Assembly (NCBI RefSeq): GCF_000192865.1
Contig: NC_015276.1
Span: forward strand, 434,001-498,000
Reading direction: 5' to 3'
From: Marinomonas mediterranea MMB-1
GTDB taxonomy: Bacteria > Pseudomonadota > Gammaproteobacteria > Pseudomonadales > Marinomonadaceae
DNA: 64,000 nucleotides
In this document: piece by piece, positions 1-9,763 of the stretch
How positions within the stretch are numbered: position 1 is the stretch's first letter
Layout: the number at the start of each line of letters is the position of its first letter
The notes under the pieces: generated by a model
What the model was told of the DNA's origin: nothing
What the model saw: the letters and a program-made list of their open reading frames with translations, nothing else
The model's database searches: none
Made by a program: the position numbers and the translations under genes

Positions 1-14
1 TTTATCTCAAAAAA

Positions 15-365
15 CTACGCAAACACGGGTGCGTCGAATTCTTCTGGCTCATCGGTATAAATGCAGACATTCCAGTCTTCTGCTAAGCCGTCGTCTGCCT
101 CGCAGTAGGTTTGGAAAAATTCGCCGATTTCCTTGCGGTTACAGTGTGCTTCAAAGCTTGCCATGTCTTTCCAGATTTCTTGGAAGGCGATGGGGAAGCT
201 TTTTCCTTCTGCGTAGGGGCTGGCGACTTGTCGAGTAACTCGGTATTCGATGCATCCATCTTCTCTAAGTGTGTTCGGTTCTAAGCTTTGCAAGACCTTG
301 AAGAGGGTTTTCTCTTGACCTGATTTGGGTAAAAATTGAGCAACACAGTAGACTCTACTAGACAT
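15..365 (-). CDS. antibiotic biosynthesis monooxygenase (ABM) domain protein
   Basis: About 116 residues. The protein begins with SSRVYCVAQFLPKSG, and the pattern of a beta strand, the GCIEYRVTRQ segment and an F-E-x-H-C element is typical of the single-domain ABM/quinol monooxygenase fold, a dimeric cofactor-free oxygenase or small-molecule-binding protein. The frame stays open to 452, but the ATG at 365 follows AAGGAA at good spacing, so I place the start there. The gene is transcribed away from gltB and looks monocistronic. Fold assignment is fairly safe; the substrate is unknown. Confidence 0.72.
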   Translation of the reverse strand: MSSRVYCVAQFLPKSGQEKTLFKVLQSLEPNTLREDGCIEYRVTRQVASPYAEGKSFPIAFQEIWKDMASFEAHCNRKEIGEFFQTYCEADDGLAEDWNVCIYTDEPEEFDAPVFA

Positions 366-906
366 TGTGATTTCCTTAGTTAATTGTTCTGCCTTTGGAT
401 ATTCGGTTATTTTCACGCAACTTTGTCCAAGAGTTATATCGTCTAAAACCATAATTTAGACATAAAGTCTTTGATTTTAAAGAATATTTTTGTTTTCTAT
501 TAGTGCGAAATCGGACTCTAAATCGTACTTTTTTGATAAAATTGAGAGAAAATAGAAAAAAACACCATATTTTACTGAAAAATCGCAATGTTCAGAGGAT
601 TTTTCTGTTGAAAAAAAACGACACGACAGAAAATACTCCAACAGCGATGTAAAACGCGTGAATTGGGTTTAATTTACCTTGAATTTGACTTGAAATCACG
701 GGTGTCAAATTTGAGCAAGGGGTGGTCGCGAGTTAAGATGAGTGCCAATTTAAAAGGGAAGTGTGGGTAAATTTCGTCACTTAGAGCCTCTCTGTAGGCC
801 CACACGAATATCCTAACAAAGGCAAAAACGTTTTTTTTGGTTCGTTTTTTCCCTACTAGTTTCTAAATATCTTTCTAATTTTACGTTTTACAGTGGGAGT
901 TGGTGT
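366..906. other. non-coding region between the ABM gene and gltB
   Basis: An AT-rich 541-base stretch with long T runs near 829-852. It must hold the divergent promoters of the ABM gene and gltB. I see no convincing RNA gene, strong hairpin or small coding frame with a ribosome binding site. The short minus-strand frame at 376-588 has no family features and overlaps the upstream region of the ABM gene, so I do not call it. Confidence 0.5.
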
Positions 907-3900
907 ATGAATACAGGTCTTTATCGTCCTGGTGAGTTCAAAGACAACTGTGGCTTTGGTCTGATCGCTCATATGGAAGGCACTTCTAGCCATGAGCTAT
1001 TGAAGACAGCAATTGAGTCTTTAACTTGCATGACACACCGAGGTGGGATCGCCGCGGACGGCAAAACGGGTGATGGCTGTGGTCTTTTGATTCAAAAGCC
1101 CGATGCATTCTTGCGCAGTGAAGCGCTGTCTTTATTCAATCATATGTTGTCCGACCTATATGGCGTCGGTATGGTTTTCCTTGATCAAGATGAAGCGTTA
1201 GCGATTGAGCAACGTGATACCTTGACCCAAGAGCTTGAAAAAGAAGGCTTAAAAGTCGTCGGTTGGCGAGAAGTGCCAACGGACTCTGCGTGCCTTGGTG
1301 GCATCGCGTTAGATTGTTTGCCTCGTATTGAACAAGTGTTTGTCGACAGCAACCGTATGGATGCTCGTACCTTTGCAACCCGTTTGTTCGTGTCTCGTCG
1401 TAAAACGGAAATCGCACTTTCTGAATACGAAAACTTTTACATCTGTTCTTTGTCTGACCGCGTTTTGTCATATAAAGGTTTGATGATGCCGGAAGATTTG
1501 CCTTCGTTCTATAAAGACTTAGGAAACGAAAAGCTTCAGACTGCAATCTGTGTCTTCCACCAGCGTTTCTCTACGAATACGTTACCGCGTTGGCCGCTTG
1601 CTCAGCCATTCCGTATGGTTGCACACAACGGTGAGATCAACACGATTGAAGGTAACCGTAATTGGGCGTTGGCGCGTGCTTCTAAACTAAGCTCTCCTCT
1701 TATTCCTGAGCTAAATGATCTGCAACCTATCGTTAACCTGACAGGGTCTGACTCTTCTTCCATGGATAACATGTTGGAAGTGCTTGTGACCGGTGGTATG
1801 GATATCTTCCGTGCCGCACGTTTGATTATTCCACCTGCTTGGCAAAACGTTGAAAACATGGATTCAGAGTTGCGTGCTTTTTATGAGTACAACTCTATGC
1901 ACATGGACCCTTGGGATGGCCCAGCCGGTTTGGTAATGACCGATGGTCGTCACGCGATCTGTATGCTTGACCGTAATGGTTTGCGTCCTGCACGTTGGGT
2001 GATTACCAAGAATGGCTTTATTACGCTTGCATCTGAAATCGGCACTTACGACTACAAACCAGAAGACGTTGTGTCTAAAGGTCGTGTCGGACCGGGTCAG
2101 ATGTTGGTGGTTGATACGCAAAATGGTGAAGTACTTCACACAGACGACATCAACGAAAAACTTAAATCAGCGCACCCTTACCGTAAATGGTTGAAGCAAG
2201 AGTCGATTCGTATTGAATCACTTTTGCAAGAGCATGAAATGGAGTTTGTTCCTTTCTCTGCTGAGCAAATGCAAACTTACCAGAAAATGTTCCAGGTTTC
2301 GTTTGAAGAGCGCGATCAAATCTTCCGTCCATTAGCTGAAAGCGGACACGAAGCCGTTGGCTCGATGGGTGATGATACGCCAATGGCGGTCATGTCGAGT
2401 CAAACGCGTCCTGTGACGGATTACTTCCGTCAGAAGTTTGCTCAGGTGACCAACCCACCGATCGATCCACTACGTGAATCGGTTGTGATGTCGTTGGAAA
2501 CCTGTGTCGGTGTTGAGCGTAACTTATTTGAAGAAACGCCGAAGCATGCCAACCGTATTATTTTGTCATCGCCTATTTTGTCGCCGCGTAAATACAGCCG
2601 ACTGTTGGCGATGGAAGATCACCGCTTCCGTTTGGCTCGTTTAAACACCAACTACAACCCTGAAGAAGTGACGCTAGAACAAGCAGTACGCAACCTTCAG
2701 ATGAGTGCAGAAGAAGTGGTTCGTAATGGCGCCGTGATCGTTGTGCTAACGGATCGCGACATTGAAAAGACACATTTGCCAATCCCAGCGGCAATGGCTG
2801 TTGGTGCGGTTCACCATCACTTAACGGCTGTTGGCTTGCGTTGTGATTCAAACATTATTGCGGATACGGGCTTTGCACGCGATCCTCATCAGTTTGCTGT
2901 ATTGCTTGGCTTTGGTGCGACGGCGATCTATCCATACCTATCATATCGTTTGATGAACGATATGATCGATAAAGGTGAAGTGCTAGGCGACCCAATTGAG
3001 TGCCATCGTAAGTACCGTAAAGGCATCAATAAAGGCCTGATGAAAATCATGTCTAAGATGGGTATTTCAACCGTTGCCTCTTACCGTGGTGCACAGCTTT
3101 TTGAAGCGGTTGGTCTATCTAAAGACGTTGTTGATACTTGTTTCAAAGGCGTTGCTAGCCGTATTCAAGGTGCAACTTTTGCGGATCTGCAAAAAGAGCA
3201 GGCAAAAGTGGCGTCTGCGGCGTGGAAAGCACGTAAATCTATTGTGCAGGGTGGCTATCTGAAATACGTTCATGGTGCTGAATACCATGCGTTTAACCCA
3301 GATGTCGTTCGTAACCTGCAAAAGGCCGTGGGCAGCGGGGAATTTGCCGACTTCCAGCAATACGCTGAGTTGGTAAATACTCGTCCAGCTTCTATGCTGC
3401 GTGACTTGTTTGGTTTGTCTGATAAAGCGCAAGCTATCTCGTTAGATTCAGTAGAAGGCATCGATACCATCCTTCCTCGGTTTGACTCAGCAGGTATGTC
3501 TTTAGGTGCGTTGTCTCCAGAAGCGCACGAAGCATTGGCACAAGCAATGAACGAACTGGGCTGTCGTTCAAACTCTGGTGAAGGCGGTGAAGACCCAGCG
3601 CGTCACGGAACAGAGCGACGCTCTAAGATCAAACAAATTGCATCAGGTCGATTTGGTGTTACGCCAGAATACCTTGTGAACGCTGAAGTGCTGCAAATTA
3701 AAGTAGCGCAAGGTGCGAAACCAGGTGAAGGTGGTCAGCTTCCGGGTGGTAAGGTAAACGGCTTAATTGCGCGTCTGCGTTACTCTGTACCGGGTGTGAC
3801 ATTGATCTCTCCACCACCGCACCACGACATTTACTCGATTGAAGATTTAGCGCAGCTTATCTTCGACTTGAAACAGGTTAACCCAGACGCACTTGTGTCT

Positions 3901-5358
3901 GTGAAGCTGGTTTCTGAGCCGGGCGTTGGTACGATTGCAGCGGGTGTTGCGAAAGCCTACGCTGACTTGATTACGATCTCTGGCTACGACGGCGGTACAG
4001 CGGCGTCACCATTAACCTCGATCCGTCATGCGGGATCGCCATGGGAGCTTGGCCTAGCAGAAGCGCAACAAGCGCTGCGTGCTAACGATCTTCGTGGCAA
4101 GATTCGTCTGCAAACAGACGGTGGTCTTAAGACCGGTCTAGATGTGGTTAAGGCGGCGATCTTAGGTGCTGAAAGCTTCGGCTTCGGTACGACGCCAATG
4201 GTGGCAATGGGTTGTAAGTTCCTACGTATCTGTCACTTGAACAACTGTGCGACGGGTGTGGCGACACAAGATAAGCATCTTCGTGACGAGCATTTCATTG
4301 GTACGGTTGAGATGATCAAAAACTTCTTCCGCTTTATGGCTGAAGACACGCGTCAGTGGATGGCGAAACTGGGTGTATCCAAGTTGCAAGATTTGATTGG
4401 TCGCACCGACCTGCTATCACTGCTACCGGGTGAAACTGAGAAACAAGCGCACTTGGATCTATCGCCTATTCTTAATAACGATGCGATTCCAGCGGACAAA
4501 CCTCAGTACTGTGAAGTACCGTTTAACCCACCGCACGATAAAGGCGCACACGCTGATACGATGTGGGCGGCAGTGAAGGACACAGTAGAAGAGAAAGAAG
4601 GTGGCGAGTTTGAATTTAACGTTACCAACTGTGACCGTTCTATTGGTGCTCGCTTATCTGGTGAGATCGCTAAACGCTACGGCAACCAAGGCATGGTGGA
4701 TGCACCGTTGACCTTGAAACTGAACGGGACAGCGGGTCAATCATTCGGCGTTTGGAACGCGGGTGGATTGAACATGTACCTAGAAGGTGACGCGAACGAC
4801 TACGTTGGTAAAGGCATGACAGGTGGTAAGCTTGTGATTCGTCCGCCAAAAGGGTCAATGTTCAAGTCACAAGACTCTGCGATCATCGGTAACACCTGTC
4901 TATATGGTGCAACGGGCGGCAAATTGTACGCTGCGGGTACTGCGGGCGAGCGTTTCGCGGTTCGTAACTCTGGTGTTCATGCGGTTATTGAAGGCGCGGG
5001 CGACCACTGTTGTGAATACATGACCGGCGGTATGGTCACGGTACTGGGCAATACAGGTTACAACTTTGGTGCGGGTATGACAGGGGGCTTTGCTTATGTA
5101 CTTGACCTTGATCGTACCTTCGTTGACAAATACAACCACGAATTGGTTGAGATTCAACGAGTCGGCACAGAGTTGACCGAAGAATACCGTTCGCATTTAC
5201 GCAGTGTTATCCAAGAATATGTGAACGAAACAGGTAGTGAATGGGGCCAAGAAATTCTAGATGACTTCTACGATTTCATTGGTAAATTCTGGCTGGTTAA
5301 GCCTAAAGCCGCGAGTTTGAGCGCGCTATTAGCGAACACTCGTCAACGTCCGGAATAA
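907..5358 (+). CDS. gltB: glutamate synthase (NADPH) large subunit
   Basis: 1483 residues, the normal length for bacterial GltB. With GltD it converts 2-oxoglutarate and glutamine to two glutamates, closing the GS-GOGAT nitrogen assimilation cycle in the cytoplasm. The class II amidotransferase domain begins at Cys15 in DNCGFGLIAHMEG, the nucleophile exposed once the short propeptide is removed. The FMN synthase domain carries the 3Fe-4S cysteine cluster CKFLRICHLNNC, and a GxGxG-rich C-terminal domain follows. The ATG at 907 follows GGGAG. gltD lies 27 bases downstream, so the two form an operon. No frameshift or missing motif was seen. Confidence 0.98.
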   Translation: MNTGLYRPGEFKDNCGFGLIAHMEGTSSHELLKTAIESLTCMTHRGGIAADGKTGDGCGLLIQKPDAFLRSEALSLFNHMLSDLYGVGMVFLDQDEALAIEQRDTLTQELEKEGLKVVGWREVPTDSACLGGIALDCLPRIEQVFVDSNRMDARTFATRLFVSRRKTEIALSEYENFYICSLSDRVLSYKGLMMPEDLPSFYKDLGNEKLQTAICVFHQRFSTNTLPRWPLAQPFRMVAHNGEINTIEGNRNWALARASKLSSPLIPELNDLQPIVNLTGSDSSSMDNMLEVLVTGGMDIFRAARLIIPPAWQNVENMDSELRAFYEYNSMHMDPWDGPAGLVMTDGRHAICMLDRNGLRPARWVITKNGFITLASEIGTYDYKPEDVVSKGRVGPGQMLVVDTQNGEVLHTDDINEKLKSAHPYRKWLKQESIRIESLLQEHEMEFVPFSAEQMQTYQKMFQVSFEERDQIFRPLAESGHEAVGSMGDDTPMAVMSSQTRPVTDYFRQKFAQVTNPPIDPLRESVVMSLETCVGVERNLFEETPKHANRIILSSPILSPRKYSRLLAMEDHRFRLARLNTNYNPEEVTLEQAVRNLQMSAEEVVRNGAVIVVLTDRDIEKTHLPIPAAMAVGAVHHHLTAVGLRCDSNIIADTGFARDPHQFAVLLGFGATAIYPYLSYRLMNDMIDKGEVLGDPIECHRKYRKGINKGLMKIMSKMGISTVASYRGAQLFEAVGLSKDVVDTCFKGVASRIQGATFADLQKEQAKVASAAWKARKSIVQGGYLKYVHGAEYHAFNPDVVRNLQKAVGSGEFADFQQYAELVNTRPASMLRDLFGLSDKAQAISLDSVEGIDTILPRFDSAGMSLGALSPEAHEALAQAMNELGCRSNSGEGGEDPARHGTERRSKIKQIASGRFGVTPEYLVNAEVLQIKVAQGAKPGEGGQLPGGKVNGLIARLRYSVPGVTLISPPPHHDIYSIEDLAQLIFDLKQVNPDALVSVKLVSEPGVGTIAAGVAKAYADLITISGYDGGTAASPLTSIRHAGSPWELGLAEAQQALRANDLRGKIRLQTDGGLKTGLDVVKAAILGAESFGFGTTPMVAMGCKFLRICHLNNCATGVATQDKHLRDEHFIGTVEMIKNFFRFMAEDTRQWMAKLGVSKLQDLIGRTDLLSLLPGETEKQAHLDLSPILNNDAIPADKPQYCEVPFNPPHDKGAHADTMWAAVKDTVEEKEGGEFEFNVTNCDRSIGARLSGEIAKRYGNQGMVDAPLTLKLNGTAGQSFGVWNAGGLNMYLEGDANDYVGKGMTGGKLVIRPPKGSMFKSQDSAIIGNTCLYGATGGKLYAAGTAGERFAVRNSGVHAVIEGAGDHCCEYMTGGMVTVLGNTGYNFGAGMTGGFAYVLDLDRTFVDKYNHELVEIQRVGTELTEEYRSHLRSVIQEYVNETGSEWGQEILDDFYDFIGKFWLVKPKAASLSALLANTRQRPE

Positions 5359-5385
5359 CAACGCAGCCATAGGAGATGAACGCTT

Positions 5386-6807
5386 ATGTCTGAGCGCTTA
5401 AACAACGTATTTCAATTTGTTGAAGTGGATCGTCAAGATCCTAAGAAAAAACCTCTACTGACGCGCAAGGCGCAGTTTGTAGAAATTTACAAACCGTTTG
5501 AAGAAGAGAAAGCACAGGATCAGTCACATCGCTGTCTAGAGTGTGGTAACCCTTACTGTGAATGGAAGTGTCCTGTACACAACTACATTCCAAACTGGTT
5601 AAAACTGGTTAGCGAAGGCAACATCTTAGAAGCCGCTGAGTTGAGTCACCAGACCAACTCATTGCCAGAGGTGTGTGGTCGAGTGTGTCCACAAGACCGT
5701 CTGTGTGAAGGGGCGTGTACCCTTGGCGAAGGTGGCTTCGGTGCGGTGACGATCGGTTCGGTTGAGAAATACATCACCGATACGGCCTTTGCATTGGGTT
5801 GGCGTCCAGATATGTCTAACGTCGTACCGGTTGATAAAACCGTAGCGATTGTCGGTGCAGGTCCAGCGGGACTTGCGTGTGCGGATATATTGGTTCGTAA
5901 CGGTGTGAAGCCGGTTGTCTTTGACAAACACCCAGAGATCGGTGGTTTACTGACTTTCGGTATCCCTGAGTTCAAGCTTGAAAAATCTGTGATGACGCGT
6001 CGTCGCGAAGTGTTCGAAGAAATGGGCGTTGAGTTCGTACTTGGCACCAGTGTTGGTGACGACGTACCGTTCGAGCATTTGCTGGAAGAGTATGACGCTG
6101 TTTTCTTAGGCATGGGTACTTACAAGTACATGAAAGGCGGTTTCCCCGGTGAAGATCTTCCTGGGGTATACGATGCGCTCGATTTCTTAGTGTCTAACGT
6201 CAACCACTGCCTAGGCTTCGAAGAAAACGAAGAAGACTACATCAGCATGAAAGGCAAACAAGTCATCGTGCTGGGCGGCGGTGATACCGCGATGGACTGT
6301 AACCGTACCTCTATTCGTCAGGGTGCGAAAAATGTTACGTGTGCGTACCGTCGTGATGAAGAGAACATGCCAGGCTCTCGCCGCGAAGTGAAAAACGCGC
6401 GTGAAGAAGGGGTTCAGTTCCTTTTTAACCGTCAACCTGTAGAGATCGTGGGTGATGGAAAAGTTGAAGGCATTAAAGTGGTTGAAACCCAAATGGGTGA
6501 ACCTGACGAAAACGGCCGCCGTCGTGCGGAAGTAGTCGAAGGCAGTGAACAAATCATCCCAGCGGATGTGGTTCTTGTGGCATTTGGTTTCCAACCAAGC
6601 CCAGCGCCTTGGTTTGAAAAATTTGGTATTAATATTGACGGTCGTGGCCGCGTAGTGGCGCCAGGTGACAGCGAGTACATGTTCCAAACCAGCAACGAAA
6701 AAGTCTTTGCTGGTGGTGATATGGTTCGTGGTTCTGACCTCGTTGTAACCGCCATTGACGAAGGTCGTAAAGCGGCCGAAGGCATCATGGATTTCCTTGA
6801 TGTCTAA
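5386..6807 (+). CDS. gltD: glutamate synthase (NADPH) small subunit
   Basis: 473 residues, full length. It supplies electrons from NADPH through FAD and iron-sulfur clusters to GltB. Visible features are the N-terminal cysteine clusters (CLECGNPYCEWKCP and CGRVCPQDRLCEGAC), the FAD-binding GAGPAGLAC motif, and the NADPH-binding GGGDTAMDC motif near the middle. The C-terminal AGGDMVRGSDLVVTAI segment is the usual FAD-contacting end of this family. The start ATG follows AGGAG. It is transcribed with gltB and ends before a strong intrinsic terminator. Confidence 0.98.
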   Translation: MSERLNNVFQFVEVDRQDPKKKPLLTRKAQFVEIYKPFEEEKAQDQSHRCLECGNPYCEWKCPVHNYIPNWLKLVSEGNILEAAELSHQTNSLPEVCGRVCPQDRLCEGACTLGEGGFGAVTIGSVEKYITDTAFALGWRPDMSNVVPVDKTVAIVGAGPAGLACADILVRNGVKPVVFDKHPEIGGLLTFGIPEFKLEKSVMTRRREVFEEMGVEFVLGTSVGDDVPFEHLLEEYDAVFLGMGTYKYMKGGFPGEDLPGVYDALDFLVSNVNHCLGFEENEEDYISMKGKQVIVLGGGDTAMDCNRTSIRQGAKNVTCAYRRDEENMPGSRREVKNAREEGVQFLFNRQPVEIVGDGKVEGIKVVETQMGEPDENGRRRAEVVEGSEQIIPADVVLVAFGFQPSPAPWFEKFGINIDGRGRVVAPGDSEYMFQTSNEKVFAGGDMVRGSDLVVTAIDEGRKAAEGIMDFLDV

Positions 6808-6872
6808 ACGACATTAGCAAGAACCTAACAATGTGAGCTTGTTTATCAAGCTTGCATAACATGGTGGTGTTG

Positions 6873-6907
6873 AGCTCTTCTATCGATAGATAGAAGAGCT
6901 TTTTTTT
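6873..6907 (+). terminator. Rho-independent terminator of gltBD
   Basis: Perfect 12-bp stem AGCTCTTCTATC / GATAGAAGAGCT (6873-6884 and 6889-6900) with a GATA loop, followed by seven T. It lies 65 bases after the gltD stop. Confidence 0.93.
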
Positions 6908-7069
6908 GCTTTTTGTTTATAAAATCTCTTTTTATTGTTTTAACGGACTGAATGAGTTCGTTCTAATTGTAGCGCCTAAAATACTAACTTGTATGTTGTT
7001 CAAGCAAGGATGTACTTGTGTTGCTTATGTCAGAAGTTCTAGTGTTATGAAGACTGACTTTAGAACAAG

Positions 7070-7090
7070 AAAAGCGCGATGTGATCGCGC
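7070..7090 (-). terminator. probable terminator of the effector operon
   Basis: Read on the minus strand, the stem GCGCGAT / ATCGCGC with a three-base loop is followed by TTTTCTT. It lies about 105 bases beyond the stop of the last effector gene. The stem is short but GC-rich and ends in a T tract. Confidence 0.6.
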
Positions 7091-7194
7091 ATATGATCCC
7101 ACATTATGATGATCGAATAAGTCGTCGAGCAGGCTGTGAGTAGAGTGTCGAATAGCCGATTGAATAGTGAGTGATGCTCGTACTTGGCGATTGT

Positions 7195-8364
7195 CTATTG
7201 TCGGTCTCCCTTGTTTAGATCATTCACCACCGCGCTCAACATGTCTGTGTTTACCTCGAAGCCCTTACCTTGAATTGGTTGGCTAAACATTTCGTTGTAG
7301 AGTGAATCATCCCACTGTTCGTCTAGGCCTTGCTCGGCAGCGCCTAAGTTTATTTCGAGCATGCTGTGGTGGCTGTCTTGGAGGAAGTAGGCGTAGCACG
7401 CAAAGCGGGTCAATTCCGTTAATGAGCGTTCATCTGAAACCCCCAATTGTGCCTGACAATGAGGTTCTAGTAGCTTGGCGACGGCCATAAAGCGCGCCGC
7501 ACTTCCTGATGGCCCAGCTATCACAGGTTTTTGATGCTGGTCTGCTTTTTGGGCAAAGTCACTGTCTGGTTTGATTTTCCAGATGTCTTTCCCATAGCCT
7601 CTCAAGACCTTTAGTTCATCGGTACTTGGTGGGGGGATGTTAAAGCCAACTTTATCTTGATTTCCGCTTTGGTTTACGGCGTTATGTCGATGGAAGGCAA
7701 GTTCGCGCTGGCTAATTTTGCCTTCTGATATAAGGGCACCAGCTGGCGCTAAGTGTGCTTTTGCGACTTGTTCTCTAGAGTGATTTGTTTGCGCTGCCCA
7801 CCCCGTCATTTTAAATAGGCTATCCTGTTTTTCGTGTGCCAGTTTTGTGTTGAAAGTCTCGGCAAGCGCGGGTTTTAATGATTCATTGGAGGCGCTGTTT
7901 TTTAGTAAGCTCTGGAAGTTTTTGCTCAAAATCAAGTTTAAGAATAGGGTTCCTTGTTCTCGCAGACTGCCCGATTTTAGTGTTGATTTTATGGCTGGGC
8001 CATTCCAACCGACGCTGCCAATAACATCAAATCGCGCGGATAGCACACCGTTACCGTTGCGGTTGCTGTCTCCTGGTCGCGCTGCTGCCTGCATCACTTC
8101 TGCCCAGCCTTTGTGTTCACCGTGCGCTTTGGTGAACGTCTTTACAGCGCCATTTACGAGTGCATTCATCGTCGCTTTTGCTGCGGGGTGATTGGCGATG
8201 TAATCGCCTAATGCGGCTTCGATTTTTTCATTCTTTTGGAGCGTATTTGTTTGGTTTTTTGAGGAAGTTTGGCTTTTTGATACCGCTTCGTTGTCAGTTT
8301 TTTCCTGCGATAACGGCGATAACTGAGCTATGGACTGGGAATGAGAGGTCGATATATTCACCAT
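7195..8364 (-). CDS. putative type III secretion effector, family not recognised (effector A)
   Basis: 389 residues. The first 45 are rich in Ser, Thr, Gln and Asn with no hydrophobic signal, as in type III secretion signals. No enzyme family is recognised. The C-terminal third has GPSGS (residues 284-288), then an R-x-A-rich helix and HHSMLE (332-337). The same pattern recurs in the second putative effector at 41962-43203. The gene starts one base after the stop of a CesT-type chaperone gene, so translation is probably coupled, and the chaperone is probably its own. It is the last gene of a four-gene operon with a hrp-box-like promoter. Effector status is inferred from the N-terminus, the chaperone and the promoter; function is unknown. 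Confidence 0.65.
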   Translation of the reverse strand: MVNISTSHSQSIAQLSPLSQEKTDNEAVSKSQTSSKNQTNTLQKNEKIEAALGDYIANHPAAKATMNALVNGAVKTFTKAHGEHKGWAEVMQAAARPGDSNRNGNGVLSARFDVIGSVGWNGPAIKSTLKSGSLREQGTLFLNLILSKNFQSLLKNSASNESLKPALAETFNTKLAHEKQDSLFKMTGWAAQTNHSREQVAKAHLAPAGALISEGKISQRELAFHRHNAVNQSGNQDKVGFNIPPPSTDELKVLRGYGKDIWKIKPDSDFAQKADQHQKPVIAGPSGSAARFMAVAKLLEPHCQAQLGVSDERSLTELTRFACYAYFLQDSHHSMLEINLGAAEQGLDEQWDDSLYNEMFSQPIQGKGFEVNTDMLSAVVNDLNKGDRQ

Positions 8365-8365
8365 A

Positions 8366-8788
8366 TTAGCTGCGAAGCGTGCCTCTAAACTGCTGCAACG
8401 ATAACGAGATCTTTGCGGCGAGATGACTGAAATTGTTGAGGGTGTTGTTCAGTGCGTATTGCTCGTTGGTTAACGTGTGGCAATAGCGAAGGCACAGTTG
8501 GTCGTTTTCAGCATCAAAGCCAATGTTTGCAGAGAAGGTGTGTTGCGGTAAGAAATTCAGATGCAACGCATGAGCAAACAAGGTCGGCGAGGTGTCTTTT
8601 TCCAGTGTCATGAGTGCGCTGGTAAGGTGAAGTTGTTGTTTGTTTTCTGTGACTGTTATGAGAATAACAGGCAGAGCCTCTCGTTCTAGCAGTAGGTAAC
8701 CATCACGGAGGATTTGCGCAATGTGTTCGGTTTCCAACGCTAATGTCTGAAGCTGTGATTTTAGGAGTAGCAAGGTAGGTTGTGTCAT
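8366..8788 (-). CDS. CesT/SycE-type class I type III secretion chaperone
   Basis: 140 residues. The middle segment LFAHALHLNFLPQ followed by FSANIGFDAENDQLCLRY is the characteristic alpha-beta core of class I secretion chaperones, which bind the N-terminal region of one or a few effectors and keep it ready for export. The C-terminal helix is also typical. The gene sits between the ADP-ribosyltransferase effector (18 bases upstream) and effector A (one base downstream). By position it most likely serves effector A. Family confidence is good; partner assignment is inference. Confidence 0.78.
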   Translation of the reverse strand: MTQPTLLLLKSQLQTLALETEHIAQILRDGYLLLEREALPVILITVTENKQQLHLTSALMTLEKDTSPTLFAHALHLNFLPQHTFSANIGFDAENDQLCLRYCHTLTNEQYALNNTLNNFSHLAAKISLSLQQFRGTLRS

Positions 8789-8806
8789 AGATCGTATCCG
8801 TTTTGT

Positions 8807-9721
8807 CTATCTATTCTTTACAAAGTCCGCAATGACGTCGTCGACTTCTGTCAGTTTGACTCGCCAAGTTTTTCCATTGTCGTCTTTCGTTACGTCGTCA
8901 ACAAAAAATTGGGTGTTGGGTTTGAAAATCGCTTCGTTTTCATCTGGCCAGTCGGAAAATTCCTCTGCTTTGATTGCCGTAACAGGCGTTATTTGAAGTT
9001 GAACAGGGCCGATGAATTCAGCCGCTTCGGCTTCGTCCAGTGATGAGCTAATGAACGCGCTGTCGGAATAGATGCTGTACTGCTGAAAGCGCTGTTGAAC
9101 TTCTTGGTCCGTCATTCGTTTTTCTATGCCGCGATAGACGGTTTGGTCGACTCGATAATCGGGGATTTTTGCGAGTTTGTTCATCCCACTGATCATGGCA
9201 TCAACAACGGGCGCGGTGTCCGCTTTTGCTTCGTATCTGAGGTGCTGATTAATGGGTCGATACAGGGCAGAGGTGTAAAGGTTTAGCCCCAAAAACTCAT
9301 CGTCGGAGAGTGCATTGTGGGCGAACAGAGACCGGTCTTTTTTCTCTAGAGAGCGAGCAATGGTGAATTCTGCCGGTTTCGGTGCGGTGCTTTTATACGG
9401 ATCGTCCGAGCTATTGAAACGGTCGATTAGCTGGGCAAGCGAGCGCTTCATATCACTGTTTTGTATGCGCTTTTTACCAATCATTGCAACGTAGTCAGGT
9501 GTTGTGGGTGTCTCGGGCGTTTCTGGTGTCGACGGTGAATGGGGCGTCTTTGGGCTATCTGTGCTGTTCATTGGCGCAAAACAGTTCAAGAATTTCGACA
9601 TCGATGCCATGGATTTGCTTTTGCTTGTATCAGCATGAGTGTTTGAGCTTGATGCATGCGACGTCGTGTCTATTTCCAGTTTGAGATGTGAAAAAGACGT
9701 ATTGATGTTGTTCAATGGCAT
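8807..9721 (-). CDS. putative type III effector with mono-ADP-ribosyltransferase (ART) domain
   Basis: 304 residues. Residues 1-75 are polar and low complexity, with a Pro/Thr-rich stretch (TPETPETPTTP) before the folded part. The C-terminal domain carries the R-S-E signature of arginine-type mono-ADP-ribosyltransferases: Arg197 in VYRGI, the S-T-S-like strand FISSS at 223-227, and the ExE motif E261-N-E263 in DENEAIF, followed by NTQFFV. The same layout occurs in ExoS-, HopU1- and SpvB-like toxins. It would transfer ADP-ribose from NAD to a host protein. The preceding gene encodes a chaperone. Catalytic residues look intact; the target cannot be read from sequence. Confidence 0.85.
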   Translation of the reverse strand: MPLNNINTSFSHLKLEIDTTSHASSSNTHADTSKSKSMASMSKFLNCFAPMNSTDSPKTPHSPSTPETPETPTTPDYVAMIGKKRIQNSDMKRSLAQLIDRFNSSDDPYKSTAPKPAEFTIARSLEKKDRSLFAHNALSDDEFLGLNLYTSALYRPINQHLRYEAKADTAPVVDAMISGMNKLAKIPDYRVDQTVYRGIEKRMTDQEVQQRFQQYSIYSDSAFISSSLDEAEAAEFIGPVQLQITPVTAIKAEEFSDWPDENEAIFKPNTQFFVDDVTKDDNGKTWRVKLTEVDDVIADFVKNR

Positions 9722-9763
9722 AATTTAGGTCCCTTTTATCAATAATTAAGGTGGCCGTTATTC

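Noticed and set aside
6906..7109. 67-residue plus-strand frame after gltD
   Set aside because: It begins right after the gltD terminator, lacks a ribosome binding site, resembles no family and covers the effector-operon terminator hairpin.
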